A model generated the notes under the pieces. It made no database searches, was not told where the DNA came from, and saw only the letters and a list, made by a program, of their open reading frames with translations. Below, piece after piece: positions 36,801-51,800 of a stretch of DNA of 64,000 nt (positions are counted from its first letter, which is position 1; every line of letters begins with the position of its first letter). The translations under genes and the position numbers were made by a program. The DNA is from Lytechinus variegatus (taxonomy: Eukaryota; Echinodermata; Echinoidea; Temnopleuroida; Toxopneustidae), in the NCBI RefSeq assembly GCF_018143015.1, contig NC_054740.1, positions 8,946,140 to 9,010,139 on the forward strand. The letters are read 5' to 3'.

Positions 36801-39800
36801 CACAGGCATGTAATGGCCTCCCTGCTCCTTATACAGTCATACTTTCCTCAGCTTATACAAAAAGAGGTTGATATGCAACAAAATATAACAGAGTCGGACC
36901 AACTACCGTGCTTTCGACTTTTGGGCTGATCAAAATTCCCAGATTTTTCCCTCATTTTAGGCATTTTTCCCCAATTTGAGGTATTTTCTATCAAATTCCC
37001 TGATTTTTCCCTGACTGGAAAAAAGTAAAATAATTTTCCTTGATCTCCATGATGGGCTGGGAACCCTGACAAATAATTATAATTTATGCATGACTTTACG
37101 CACAAATTTAGATGTCAGCGACATACAGATATCATGTAGCACAAGTAACCGTCATCAGTTGTGCGTTAAGTCATTTGTAAATTCAACAAAGAGATCCAAT
37201 TAAAAGGATATGGAACTGAAGTGCAATGCTTCTCATCCTATCACCCAGGTAATTGCAAGCCTCTCGCGTCAGGTTACAGAACCTCTGCTGCATGACCTTA
37301 TACAACTGCGTGAAGATATGGAACGTATTGACGGCAAAACGACCGCTCGTATCCCCCATGACCGCGTCAACGTGACTCTGCCAGGCTTCTTCCACCTCGT
37401 CGACGGGGATGTAGATGAAGGACGAGTTGGCGGTGGGTGAGTTGCATATCGGGGATGTGATGCTATCAATATCACTACCACCACTAGGAAATAAAGTATT
37501 TAAATGATTGAAACAAACTTTAACATGAAACAAACTACTCAATGACTTTCAGTAACAAGAGAAAATGAAAACCTTGAAGCCAGGTGAAATCATATATAAC
37601 AAAAAATCAAAGAAAACGGATCAAACAAAGTTTAAGAAGGATTTAATAAATAATAAGAAAGTTATGGGCATTTGAATACTGAGATCCTAATGCTAAGTAA
37701 ACTGGGTTCCAAAAGAAACTGATCAAAACATACAAGGGCACTGCACAAATTCCACTCTGTAAAAATGAACAATATATCTTAAACAGGCTAGCTTCAATAA
37801 TCTTTACTAGCACATGTCAGCAATTACATGTAAGAGATTAGTTCAATCAAAGAGAGGCTATAGCCCCTCAAATCAATTGGTTTCAGAATCAGAAGTCACA
37901 AAATGGCAAATAAACGACCAATGAAAATGAGATTGGATTAAGCAAACTTCCCAGTTTGTTTAATACACATGTCCTTCACAGCATGCTTATGTGATTGGCT
38001 CAATCGCAAATAAGCTACAAGAAATTAACATAAAAATTTTAAATGACAGGAACAATCACACAGCCTCACGTAAACCTGCCTAGGGATGTCCAGGTAAGCA
38101 GGGTATAATCAGATCAAGGTGCTTGTATGTGTGTACCTCACTTAGCCACGTACAGACAAACACTGTCATGACTGTGTTAAAATTATCCCCTTCTTACCGG
38201 GACATCCCTGGGGATCTGTTTGTGGCTGTTCTAGTCATTTAAAATCATTTTCATTTGAACTTCCTGTAGCTTCTTTGTGATCAAGCCAATCTTTTAACAT
38301 TGTATGATGTGTGATAAACTGGGAAGTTTGTTTAATCCCATCTTATTTTCATTGGTCATTCATTAATTTGCCATTTTGTGACTTTGGATTCTGAAACCAA
38401 TTGATGTGAGAGGCTACATAGCCTCTCTGTGAATGAACCAATCTCGTAATTACTGACATGCGCTTAGTGAAGGTTATTGGAGCTAGCCTGTGTAAAAATA
38501 GTGTTCATTTTGATCATGTGGAAGTTGTGCAGTGCCCTTGTAAAATTTGATCAGTTTCTTTTGGAACCCAGTTTTTTATCTTCCCATCGGCGATGTCACC
38601 AAGATCTGTGATTTGACTCATGTATATGGGGTAGGACATACAAAAATATTGATTATTGATAAAGTTATCTACATAACTACATTAAAAAAGTTACAGCTGA
38701 CTGAAGAAACTCAATCTTATATGAATTTGACTTCTGCATGAAAGTGAAATAAGTCTGACCTTGATAATGATCCTGATGCTGTTCTTCGGATGACGCTGCT
38801 GCCCCCTGGAGAAGGGATGAATTCTTGAGACATTCCTGAGTAGATGCGACTGTTCTCAAGACTAGGTGCATTATCATCAGCTCCTGATATACTAGTCTGT
38901 ATGAACAGAATCAATCAGATAAAACATGGGAGAGCTGTATCTTCAATTTCACTCCAGATCCAAGCATTGGGAGAGATATTGTGAAAATGTTTAAAACTTT
39001 TGTTGTAATTTGCGATAATGGTGTTATAATGCTGTAATGTCAGCACTAGAACTTTTACAAAACTCTATTCTGAGAAGATGTAACTTAAGTAACTAGAAGT
39101 CCAAGCAACACCCCAACACCAACATAACCCCAACATAACATCTAATCAGAAATATAGAAATAATGAGTTAACATTTCAACCAATGAAAATACTCATTGTT
39201 GCTATATAACTAGGACTAAAGAACAATAATTTTTTGTTGGTTTGTGTTTATGCAACATACTCGATAACAATGGGTTGTGATTGAATTTTTTATGTATAAA
39301 TCATAAAATCATATGAATACATTCCCTTATACCAGAAGTTAAATTCATTGGGATTTTTTCCCTTAGTTTGTCTTTTTTGGTAGTTTTGTTTGTTTGTTTG
39401 CTAATTCATGTTATTTTATGGGGGAATTGCATTCTTATTTGTTTCAGAAATTTTCATTTTTTGTATTGAAATAAAGTAATGTCTGTCCCCTCGCATTCAT
39501 GAAATCCTGTATCTGCCTTTAAGTTCTTACCTCGTCTTCTGATGAATATTTGGATCCCTCATGATCAGGGTTTGTCACTCCACTTGAATCAATATCCTCC
39601 AAAGAATGACGGCTGTCATACCAATTAAAACCTTTACCATCCTGAAAATAAAATAAAGATGTTTTTTGTTAAGCAGTCAAGGGTGCTAGAATAAAGACAT
39701 ACAAATCACAGGAATAGCCAAAAGGAACTTTTGTCTTCATCATTTTGGTTTATATCATTCTACAGGATCATCGTCATCTTCATCGTCTCTCTGTCATCAT

Positions 39801-42800
39801 CATCATCATCATCCCCATCACTACCATCATCATTGACGTCCCCATCATCATCATCACTGCCTCTACCATCATCATCATCGTCATAATCATCATCACCATC
39901 ATCATCATCGTCATAATCATCATCATCATCATCATCACAGAGCTGCCAACCTGAAAAAGAACATATCAGTATTTTTAAAGCTGAAAATCAGTATTTTGAT
40001 GACATCAGTATATTCAATGAAATACCATAAGACAACACATAAAACAGAAACTTTAGAAATCAGTATTTTGCATGAAACCATCAGTATTCTTATTTTTCAG
40101 TACTAAACACTGAAAATCCGTACTACTTAGCAGCTCTGTCATCATCATCATCGTCGTCGTCATCTTCATCATCATCATCATTGTCATCATCATCATCATC
40201 ACCATCATAATCATCACCACATCCTGACCAAAATCCATGCATACCTCTCTGTCTACTTCTTCACCCTCAAAGTCAAACTCTTTGAGTGTCGGTATATCGC
40301 CACTCTCCTCTGCTTTGCTGCCCTCTGGGTTCATAGAGTCAACAATGGATGTAGAATCACTAGATGAACATACGCTGGTCTGTCGATCATTTGTGATGTC
40401 ACTCGTAGAACTGAAGATCACCTGAAAAGAGTGTGAACGATTGATGTTTATATTAATATGGATCGTAAAGCAACCTTTTAAGGAAAATACAATTTCAACA
40501 AAAAGCATACATGTGTAATGTGCACTGTATAGGACAATTTAGTCTTATTTCTATGACAAGGACATTTGTTAACAGCTCATAACAATTTCTAGATATCAAG
40601 GTGACTTTTCTTTATTTTCTTTTTCAAGAATTGAATTCAACTGATAAAAAGCTTGTACAATGGCATACCTTTGCTAAATTGTCAAGGTGTAGGGACAATG
40701 AGTTTACGTTTACAAAAAAGGCCTTTTCTGTTTCTTAAAACCTGTAATTCCATTTGAAACTTGATCGAAATGGAAATTCTGTTTTTTCAAAGAAAATATA
40801 CACATCAAAAGGTAAGTTCAATGAATTTGAACATGAAAGTAAAGAACCAAAATAGAATTTCCATTTTGATTTGCCTGTAAATGGAAAGTCACAGTCTCTT
40901 ATGGGTGTGACAACATCTAACTTATCACCTAGAGCAGGACTGCAAACCCTTATCCAACTTACCGATGGGCTCCTGGGCAATCCAACATTCTGACCCAGTC
41001 CCTTGAGAACGGACACCATTCTCTCCCTGGTCCTTCGTTGCGACTGCTGAGGCTTGCGCCAAGCCGAGGGCACGATATTCTGCTTGGCTGCATTGATGGT
41101 TGCAGATGAGGCGGAGAACATGCTTCCTCCTGGCCCGAGCTGGGACATGTCGGTGGGTTCGGTGCTCATGCTACTGTCATCACTGCTAAGCGTGCTCGCG
41201 GCTGACTCGTCACTGAACGATGTAGTGATGGTAGCCATGGATGGGTATTTGCGGCGTATGATAGGAGTCTGAATGTCAATGAAAATAATTCATTGCAGAA
41301 TAAAAAAAGTTATTGAATATCCAATATTCCAATTTCCATTCATTTCAATTGAAAAGACTGAAAATGCGCTGTAGGGAACCTCTTATTACAAAATTAAAAA
41401 AAAAAATTGTTTTTCAATTAATCATTCTCAATTTTAAAAAATATAAGTTTGAAAGTAACAAACAAATTATTACTTTCCTTTTAATAAGGTTAGATTTGAA
41501 TTAGCTGCCCTTTTCCATGTTTACATCATTGTTAAACAGTATGTTGATTAGTGTAGTAATCAAAGTCCTGTATATTAATGTAATTATGAGTTCTTAGATT
41601 GGAAAAAGAATGAGTGAAAGAAGCATATCCTCCATTTTTACCAAAGAAGAGAAGATGATACGATTGCTAAACTACAAAAAAAGGGAAAATCTATTTGGAA
41701 AATGCTATTAATTTGTAACAACAATATCGAAGGAAAGCAATTATTCTGAACAGAAAAACCTTCTTGAATGAGAAAATTGTAGAAACAAATAGAAAGCAAA
41801 ATCTATAAATTGGAAATTTTCAAAGTTGAAGAACATCAAAACCATTCCAATTAAGAATGCCATAAAAAGCATTAAAAACACTGCAAACTGTTGACTAAAA
41901 TAAATGTCAAAGAAGAGCTACACACATAAAAAGAAAGAATTTCTTATAAAACTAATTTTAAAGAATCGCCACAGACCAAAAATTCTATTCATAACATCAA
42001 AAAAAAGTTGTAACATTTCTCATGACGCTTAGTGTGGAAATATTTAATTGTGCATCTGAAATTTCATAACCTTTCTATATTTCATTTCAAAGTTACAGTT
42101 CTTGACATTCATGAAAATCCCTCATTTTTCAGATAAAATTTTTCATCCTTTTCAGATCTGCTTTCTTCCTCCTGTAAATTTTTGGGTCCCCCTTTTTTTT
42201 TATTGGGGGGGGTTATTTTTTTCTTCTGTGTTTCTGTAATTTGTCCCCATTACCCTTTTTCACCCCTATGACTTTTACAACAACATTTATTTTGTTCCTG
42301 TATTCAGCTCTTCTTTCTCCTGTTTTCTGTAGTATAACCTTTCCAAATATCCACACCTTTCCTATCTCAAACTGCTTGTTATTTTGCTGAATTACACTAA
42401 AAAAAGTCCCAACACCGAGCAAAAGTTAAAGTATAAATAATTGGGTGCTGTTTCATAAACCGTTGGCAAGTTCCAAAAGACTTGGTGCATGATATTTCAA
42501 AGCCGTTTTTTTTTAACCATCAGCTTAACTTAGAATCTGGGTCCAATTTCATAAAACTTGTTATAATACCAAATATGCAATAACAGTTTAAAGCTACTGA
42601 AATCCTTCAATTTGATTGGCTGATAGAAAGACTTGTTATAAAAATTGTGTAATTGTTATTGTAACAAGTCTTCATGAAACAGTTTTCTGATGTAAATAAG
42701 CATCTGGAGAAAAATTAGCCAGTCTTCAAATTTTATTAGAGTCAGAGCAAATGCGCCCGTACTACGTTTCATCACCCCCCCCCCGAAAAAAAAATAAATT

Positions 42801-45800
42801 TACCATAGAACAGGTTACAAGTCATGTTTAATTTTCAAACAGCTTATGAAACTAGCCCCCATGCCATAAAAATCTGATTAAAAGAAATATTAGACATTTC
42901 AGGGTGAACAACGGAGCAGCGAGTTTTGGGATGAGATTATTTATGACGGGAAGCTCACAAAGGATGTACTTAAGCGGGCACACCACTGCAAGTCTTTTCT
43001 TTTTGGATAAGATCAAAAGAAACTGGAGCACACTTATCATCATAGTTAGAAAGCTTGTTGCACACCACACTTGGTTAATACGTTAATTAAGCATTTGAGT
43101 GAAAAACAGATTTGAAAAGCTATGAACACTAAAAACATGTGAAGGAATCGAAGAAGGGAACGTGTTGGTATAAGATTTGTGTAAACAGAAAAATGTGTTG
43201 TATATGATGGTGATAAAAAAGGACATGAATGCTAGCAAGAGTTGACTTCACAAAGGGCCTGGAATCTAGCATGATATTTTTGTTGCAGACAAGAAACCTA
43301 TTAAAACTAAGGCCTAAAGTAGAAATGACATGGGAGGACTAGAATCGGGTTCCCACCGAAACATCTATATCCCTGAAAACAACCCCTTATCCATCATCTT
43401 TCCTTAAAACATTAGATCTTGATCTAAGAAAGAACAAGCTAAAACTTGAGAGATGACATAAAAAAGACAATGAGTTCTCTACATAGACCTGCCAATGCTC
43501 AGGTTTATATAAAAAAAAAATAGGAACGATTGTCATCAAAAGAAAAGTGAGTTTTCTACAAACCCCATTTATTTTGTACCCGATTTTAATGGATTAAAAA
43601 TTAAAATGCTTCCCTCAAAAGCTTTCTTTTCTGAAGATTTAAATTTAAGATTAATATTTCACAATGGTTTGAGACTTTGAGTTACTAGTTATCCATCCTT
43701 AACCCTTTGATTTAACACCCCTCCCCCAAGAAAATGAAAGAATGATTACATGTATCTTGGAGAAAATGAGGTAGCAAGTGACATTCATAATTCAAATACT
43801 GTACATGAAAAACTACTATTGGAAAAATATATTGTCAAAAGTCCTCTGAATATGCAGGTAATATTTTCCAAAATGTCACAAAGAAAAAGACACTAAAAGT
43901 TCTATCTAACAGTACATTAGTTTTGTTTTAAATTAAATTGATGAGAACAAAAAGTAAACCTATATCAAAAGAAGATAAGAGCTAAAATGGAGAGAATTTC
44001 TATAAGAGCAAGAACTCGATAAAGGAACTGCATGCTAAAACTTCACATCAAAGAAAATAGTTCTCAATCGTCACCTTATCCTTTGATGATCGTGTCTGTA
44101 TTCAAGAAAATTGAGGGTAAAATACCAACAAAACAGATACAAAACATAATATCAATATCTGTTCAACATCTACAATAACATATATAAACAAACTTGGCAT
44201 GCTATATCGACACATCAATTTCTACTTTGAAAATAATCATATTCACTGACATCATTATCTTATAATAAATTATGTTGAGGCAGAATGATATAAGCACATC
44301 AGAATTTGATAAGAATATGAATTGCCCAGATACCCTAATTTTCTGTATTTCTTCATTTAATCCATTGAAAACAAAACTAAGGAAACTGGCTCCTTAAAGG
44401 TGGCCAAACACGCAGCGGGTGACCCGTACTGTAGTGTACATGTAGTCTTGAAAGATGAACATTTTGATTAAACAACTGAAAATACATTGCAAAGTTTGGT
44501 GGAAATTTCATTTGCTTTTTATTTCCAATATTCATCAGAAACATGAATGTTTGAAGGTGCAATGTGGTGGTGCTTTTGTTCCTATGCAACATATGTGTGA
44601 TGTGAACATTAAAATTACAGTGAATAAATTTTGTAACCGTTCTAGTGGTATGAGAGACCACTTGATCAAAATAATACTTTCTGGGTGAGGATTCAGGAAG
44701 AGTTTGAGTAGTTCGGGAATGAGCTGATGCTACTCAAGTTTATGCCTACTTGTATTAGTGATTAAATCAGTTAAAATGGGAAGACTGGGGTTTTTTCCTT
44801 GTATCAAAGCAAATGTTTTATTGATCTACAAGAGATTTTTTTACATAAATCATATATGGTGACTAAAAAAACACCAGATAAGCATAGTACAAAGACAATG
44901 GATTTTCAATTTCAAGTAGTATTTTTTTTCTTCACGGAAAATGATTGAAAAACGATCAGACATGCATAATATGAAAACAGTGGACTTTGAATTTTAAGTA
45001 ATATTTGTAGCACACTACTGATGGTAAAACTGTGTATAAAAACATGTGCTGGTACATGTATATGGGTCACACTTTGTCTAGCAGTCATTTCTGAGTAAAT
45101 ACATGTCTATATATTATGGGTAAAAAGCAATTTGGCTTTTCTTTGATTTTGTATGCTATGAAACAAAGATAACACACTTTGACAAGTACATGTTCTTTGA
45201 TTACAAATGATATTTATCATTGCTGGGATTATTGATCTCTTTGTATCTCAAACTTTGAGGGAAATCTCCTTTTTTTTAGGGGGTGAAGCCACAATGCCAT
45301 TTCACAAGTAGACAATAACAGTTAATATATTGCTACATCAGCCATGGTATTCGTCTATCTCAAGTATTTTACTTTTTTGAGATACAAAGTGAAATTTCCC
45401 CAACAGCTATGTTTTAAGCGATTACTTATTTCTCAAGCTGAAGCAATGGCATTTTGTATGTACATCTTGGATCAACCACTAGCAATATCATCTTATCTAA
45501 TTCCCTCTAAAAAGCATGGGCATTCCACTATAACTTCTGAATTTAAGACCTGTAATGATTGCCATTGAATTTGAGTTTTTACATGTTTAACTCGGACAAG
45601 GGGGGGGGGGGATTATAAATTACTACCATGTCATGTTGATGACAAAAGACAAAGACCCCTTTTCATTAAGAATTAAAACTATGGTAAATATGCCATCATG
45701 GCAACTACCATGGTAACAGGGCTCAGCAGCCAATCACAGTTTCCATGGAATTTACTTCAATGGCAAAGTTACCATAGAGGTACGTTTCTATGAAAAGGGC

Positions 45801-48800
45801 CCCAGTTCCTTACAATAATGATATTTCTGCTATCATGGTAGCTACAGTACATGTACCACGTAAACCTTTGATTGGTTATTGAACTCTGACCAACTACAGT
45901 ATTGTGCAAAGTCACAATAAGCTTTTGATGAAACAGGCAACTGTAGTATACATGTATGTTGTATGTGAATAGCATAGATAATTAAGAAATTAAAATAGTC
46001 TGTTTGGCATATAATGTATGTTGAAATATGAAAGCATACAGATGAATCAAAAGATATAATTTGTTTTTAATAATCCTCCACCAGTTTATATACTGTTAAC
46101 AATGGCCTCTGAATTCAAATATTATGATGAAATGTGACTCCAAATATTTGGCTCTACATGTATACGTTTGTAAAACTGGGTTTGATATCACATGTTTAAG
46201 CCATTATGATTTTTGTTCCTCGGGTAATTCCACATACATGAACATTACAGGCAAAGTAATTTTAAATTCAAATATCTTTTGTGCTTGCTTCATATATTGC
46301 CTTTATTTTACCCAATTAATGCAAGGAAAATATTTCTGCTCTATCAAGTGACTTCTCTAATCCCAACGATGTCCTACTGATAAGTTGGTATTCAACGTAA
46401 TATAATTACTAAAAATTGTGCACTTTTCAGGGAACAAAAATGAAGAATAACATGAATTACACCTATACTTCTTACCACATTATAATTCCTATTGTTTCAG
46501 TTTCTTTTAATCAAAGGACTCGGTAATATCAATGTGTTTGGTAATCATACATAAAAAGAGTTTATCATTTTATCATATGATACTCTCACACTTGTCATAA
46601 ATTCTTTCTCAATAACTTCTGAACCATTTTAAAGTAATTTCTTTTGAAAGGAATGTTGATATAATTTGCATGCACAAATATATTTTCATAATTATCTTTT
46701 AAAACAAAACCAATTCCCAACTACATATTATTACATGTATATGATATAACAAAAATAACAAATACATATTTGGAGTCACATTAGACCACAATATTTAATA
46801 TCAGACACCCCAGATTTAGTTCAACTGCAAATGTTAGGAGTCAGTATCTTCTAGATATGAAGTAGAAGATCATAAATGAAGATAGGTGTTTTTATTTTTC
46901 ATGTTTTTAGAAATTATATTTATATGTCCCATGATAGGTCTATGTCTAATCAAGAATGAAATCAAGTGAACATAATAAACATATACCAAAAAACCCGTTG
47001 GGGAGTGCTCCTTTTTCACCATTTTCTCCGAACTGAGTAGTGATGTTTCAGGCAAACTCTATAACAAGGCATGCAAACAAAAAAAGGTTCACACAAATCA
47101 TTAGTCCTGCAAATCCACATTGCAATATGAAAAAAGTATAATTAATGCATCAGGAATAAAAAAAACCAGCAAATGGTAGTCAGAAGAAAAAGAAATTGAA
47201 TGGTGAGTGATGGGAGTGTTAATGGGAGTGTTTCTCAATGCTAGAGTTACAAATGACTTAATGAATGACAGGAACATGTTCTTGTGTGCAAATCAGATTC
47301 TTAATTATTCTAAATCCCACCAACTAAAGATGAAATTTGAAATATATTTCACCATCAGGGCGTTAACATCTTGTACCTCAAAATAAATTTATATAGATTT
47401 TGGAAACAGCTCAGAAAAAGCTTGATTTCAGAGTAATGGCATAAGTGGAAACATTCTCTTGCCTAGAAAAAGTTCCCTACATGAATTAGAAGACTGTTTT
47501 CTACAATACGAGGTTGCAATCACTTCTATGTTTCTCAAAGGCAGGGTCTTTTTGAGCTGTCCTCAAAATGTGTGAAAATGGAGCATGATGAAAGAAAATT
47601 CAATCTTACTTTCTTTAGGGAAAATTTGTAATATTTTTAGGCACAAGAATATGTTCCAGTTATTCGTAAAGTCATGCATAATTTACAAACTGGTGTATGA
47701 AACGGCCATTTTGTTATTTCTATTTGGTGAATATCTCGCTCTTTATATTCATAGAACACATTTACACTTTTACATTACATGAAGCAATATTTGAATAGTT
47801 TACAAATAGAGGAGGTGAAAATACCAACAACATCTATTTAACTACGTGGTCTAGAGTGCTGTATCATAGGGAAAATTGTGATTCATCTTCTTGAAGGACA
47901 CATTCTAATTAAATTTGAAATTATTTTCTCTGGAAATCTGGTGAGTACTTGGTTATGACTTATCTGTCGTATGTATTTGAGTGCAGCTGCTACAAACAGT
48001 ATTAGAATTCACATCATTTACTGGCAAAATTAAGATATTTTTTATGGCAATGTTATAAGGATACAAATTTCATCCTTTCACACAGCTAGAAAACATTACA
48101 ATAGCAATTACAAGGTTTAAACATAAACTTTGATGTTATGAAAAGTTTGGCAAGATGTTATTTCATAGTAGATGTGAAAGACATGGAGAAATGCAGATTT
48201 TTGTTTAATATACTAAACTATTACAATAAAAAATGAATAATTTTCTTTTTAAAAGCTTGTACGGAGCATTTATATCTTTTGAGTAGATAGTGCTACATGT
48301 TTCCTCTATGCACCCTATGTTCTAGAAAAGGATGTTTTAGACTGCTACATGCTTTCAAGTTAAAGCTAACTTTGTATCATTTGACACCATAATTTGATAC
48401 AAAGTATATACCCATACTACAAGAAAGACATTTCCATGACAGTTTTTATGATCATCTATACAAACTTGGCTTAGTATTCAGGATACATCCAATCAGTTTT
48501 GTGGATAAGTAATTCTATCATTTACCCCTCGTGTCACTTCTAGTTCTATTACTACATGTGTTGGCGAGGTCACATGACTGTTTTATGACTTTTCACATAA
48601 TTTTTGTCATACATGCACATGAATGATATGCTTGAAAAGGAATTTGAACATGCAACAAATATTAATTAGAAAGGCAAGAAATGACAAGAATAAGTCTAGA
48701 AAATAGTGGAATTTATGGAATCAGAGAGAAAAATCTGAACCATTTCTATTTTTTCTCCATCCTCAACTAATTACGAGAAAACAGACTGAAAAGGTGAAAT

Positions 48801-51800
48801 ATAGTTGTCCAAATGTGCAAAGAGAAGTGTACAAATTTTATTACTAAAAGTCATGTTCAACACTTATATCTATACATGTATCACCAACTAGGTCTACTGT
48901 TAAATAGTCTAAAGATCTATCAGGTTGAAGGGGAAAAAAAGAAAAAGCTTATCATTTTGAAGGAATGACAGTAAACTGGAGTATACCAAACACACAAGAT
49001 ACAAACAAGGCATGCAGAAAGGCTTTCACTTCAATATCTAGACAAAACACCACAAATTTATCTGTACCAGAAAGATAACTAGGAAGAAGAAAAGAAGGAA
49101 TTAAGGGATTATAACTAAGCTGACAAATGTATGTAAATGCAAGATTCTGGGGGGCAAAGCTGCTACAAAATTGGGGCAGGTTCGTAATCTGCAAGCTATA
49201 TGTACCATTACATAGATTTACATGAATCTGATAATTAATTCACAACTACAGTAGATATAAAGTCTACTCAATATGATTCTCTGATATAATGAAATTTTTA
49301 TGAGAAAATGCACAAGCAAATCCAATTCACATGAATGCCTTTTAAATTTGATGAAGAGGCATTTTTTTTTTTTGGGGGGGAGCTTAAAATCTGGGTGATT
49401 TGTAACATAATGCCCCCACCCCACTTTTTTTATTCCAAAAAAGCAGTGAAAGGATTTAATTTTATTCATTTATTTTATTTCATTTTCAGGAACACAATTA
49501 CACTCATTACAATAGTAAATTTCAGTACATTGAAAATAATCATCATACAATATTCAAAATACAATATCATAATCTTACATTTTTGCTGGAAATGTATCCA
49601 TGTACCCACATGGTTTCCTAAATACATGTAGCTGTACATCTTCCTCAAAATAACTGATAAAACACATTCCCATTTAAACAGCTATTGTATGCCACTTCAT
49701 GATTATTCAAAAGTTAATTGAAAACTCATGGAAAGGAGTTCACTTGGGAGATGGGCAAGTCTTTTAGCAATTCCTTGGCAAATTATGCAATATTATTTGC
49801 TTGCTTATATAGATGTAAAACATGTGCAGATGATGTATTATCAAATTCTGAAAGTTTCATTTTTTTAGGTGATTGCATGGTACCCTACAAACCACTAAGA
49901 CCAGAGAAACAAATTTTGGACTAAATATAGGAAATAGTGCCGTTTCAAAATATCATGGTTCTTATTGTTAAGGAGATAATCTTTGTGGCGTGTCTTTGCA
50001 ATGATTGAAACCGATAATTGACTGATTGAAACTCAAAAGTTTCAAATCCAATCCAATGTGACCAATAACCTAGCGCAGGTAAAAGATTTCACCCAGACAG
50101 ACCCCAGACTTTATAATCAACGAGTTTTGCTCTTTATTTTATTCTTTTCTAATCACTGCAACTAGTATTTATTGTCCCATTCCTGTGATCAGCATCTCTG
50201 AGCCATTCCCAATTATAATGGACATCAACCCAGCTCTAGCTAAATCCTGGCTAAGCAACAGCTGTGAAGACACCAAGGGGTGAACTAACTTAGTGTCACC
50301 TACTCGGGAGCCACACATTTATGCAATAGTCGAACCAGCAAAACAAACTCTAGACCCACCAAAATTATTACATTATTTCCAATGACAAACTATCAATCAA
50401 TTTGGGGTCTGTGTGACTGAGCATTACACTGAGCTAGGCAAACAAGGGTTTACCAATGAGCAAAATGGAACACACACTACTCTGTTTGGCAAAACTCTGT
50501 ACATAGTTAACTCTTATCTATTCTACTAGGTAGCACTATAAGTCAAACTTGCTATGGATATGGAGCAGCACACCACAAAGTGCAGAAGCTGTGTACTAAG
50601 TGTGTGTATCTTGCAGATAAAAAGTATGCCACTGGTCAGAATGGCATCATCTCTATACAGGGTCTGTACAAGAATAGAGACAATCTTGTCTTGTACAAAC
50701 CCTGGAGAAAAGAAAATATGGGCACTATCTCACAATCAGTTGTGACTGATCTTATGAATCTCAACGACAATTCATCAATACCACTATTCTTAACGCTAGA
50801 AATGTAATTCTTAATCTTGGAAATGTATGATGCCCCTCTAATAATTTGTAATAAAATAACTGATTGGTGAAACTAATGTAGCATGCACAAAAGCTTGTGA
50901 TATTAAAAGAACTCATTGAATGAATATGTACAATCTAGACAATGATGTTGTTGGCTTTCCATAGTTGTCATTGATTGGATCCATTAAAACTTTTTGTAAG
51001 ACAAGACCCTGAGATATTATTGATGCCATTCTAGCTAAAGGGTGTAGCTGACAATAGGAATACATAGGGAGTGTTAGAGAAAGCTTTAAAGGGGGTAAAA
51101 TACAACAAAAGGGTATAGAACTCGTAAAAGGGAATAGAAAAACAACTGGTTTTGGTGAAAAAGGTGAGGAAAACAAAAATGAAACAAACAACTATGGAAC
51201 TCACACTGGAGGTATGTTCTGGATCAACAACCTGGAGCAAACAAATCAAACCATCTCATGAATATTCATACATTGTTAATCATATCATGAATATTCAAAC
51301 AGAGACATGGAACCTCATCAACAATCCATGATGCACAGTCTTTCTGTTGGTTAAAATCATGGTTTATGTGAGAGGGATCATGAAAGATGACATGATGCAA
51401 AATTACAACAGGGGAAAATTTCATCAACATTTGTTGTCTGATCTGAAGTTATCAGATTGGAAAACCTTCCTTGGTTTTGATTTGCTGAGAAGCACATTTC
51501 CTGTGGTAATTATTGGATAAAATGTCATTACAATGAAACGCTCCCCTAAACATATCATCACTCTTTGTTATTTCATTAATAATTAAATCAAAAGGAATTG
51601 AAATTAGTACAATTTTGTAATCATAACTGTCTACAAGATATTTCCTTTGAAAAACCACATTATTATATATTACCTTCATGAAATTGACAATATGGAGCAC
51701 TTCAAAACTTAACACACATTTTCAACCTGACCACTTTATAAGCTTTATTTATGGCTTTTTCAAAACAAGAAATATACATGTATGGTTCCATACAAATGTT

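Larger units (their letters stand above)
35719..37211 (-). other. U12-type AT-AC intron of FRY
   Basis: The intron starts ATATCCTTTT (37211-37202), the exact minor-spliceosome 5' consensus. It has TCCTTAACC (35738-35730), the U12 branch-site consensus, with the branch A about 13 nt from the terminal AC (35720-35719). C|TG then completes Leu, and the joined protein aligns with the vertebrate family over 30 residues without a gap. The intron also holds a tRNA-derived SINE and a 441-bp TIR element. Confidence 0.88.

Noticed and set aside
37213..37245. GT-AG splicing at CTGG|GTGATA joined to GAAG|TC at 35703
   Set aside because: Keeps phase but loses a segment conserved in vertebrate FRY that the AT-AC junction retains; possible only as a minor isoform.
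50095..50415. Possible element with ACAGACCCCA / TTGGGGTCTGT ends
   Set aside because: Only about 10 bp of inverted match, with no related copy in the window.
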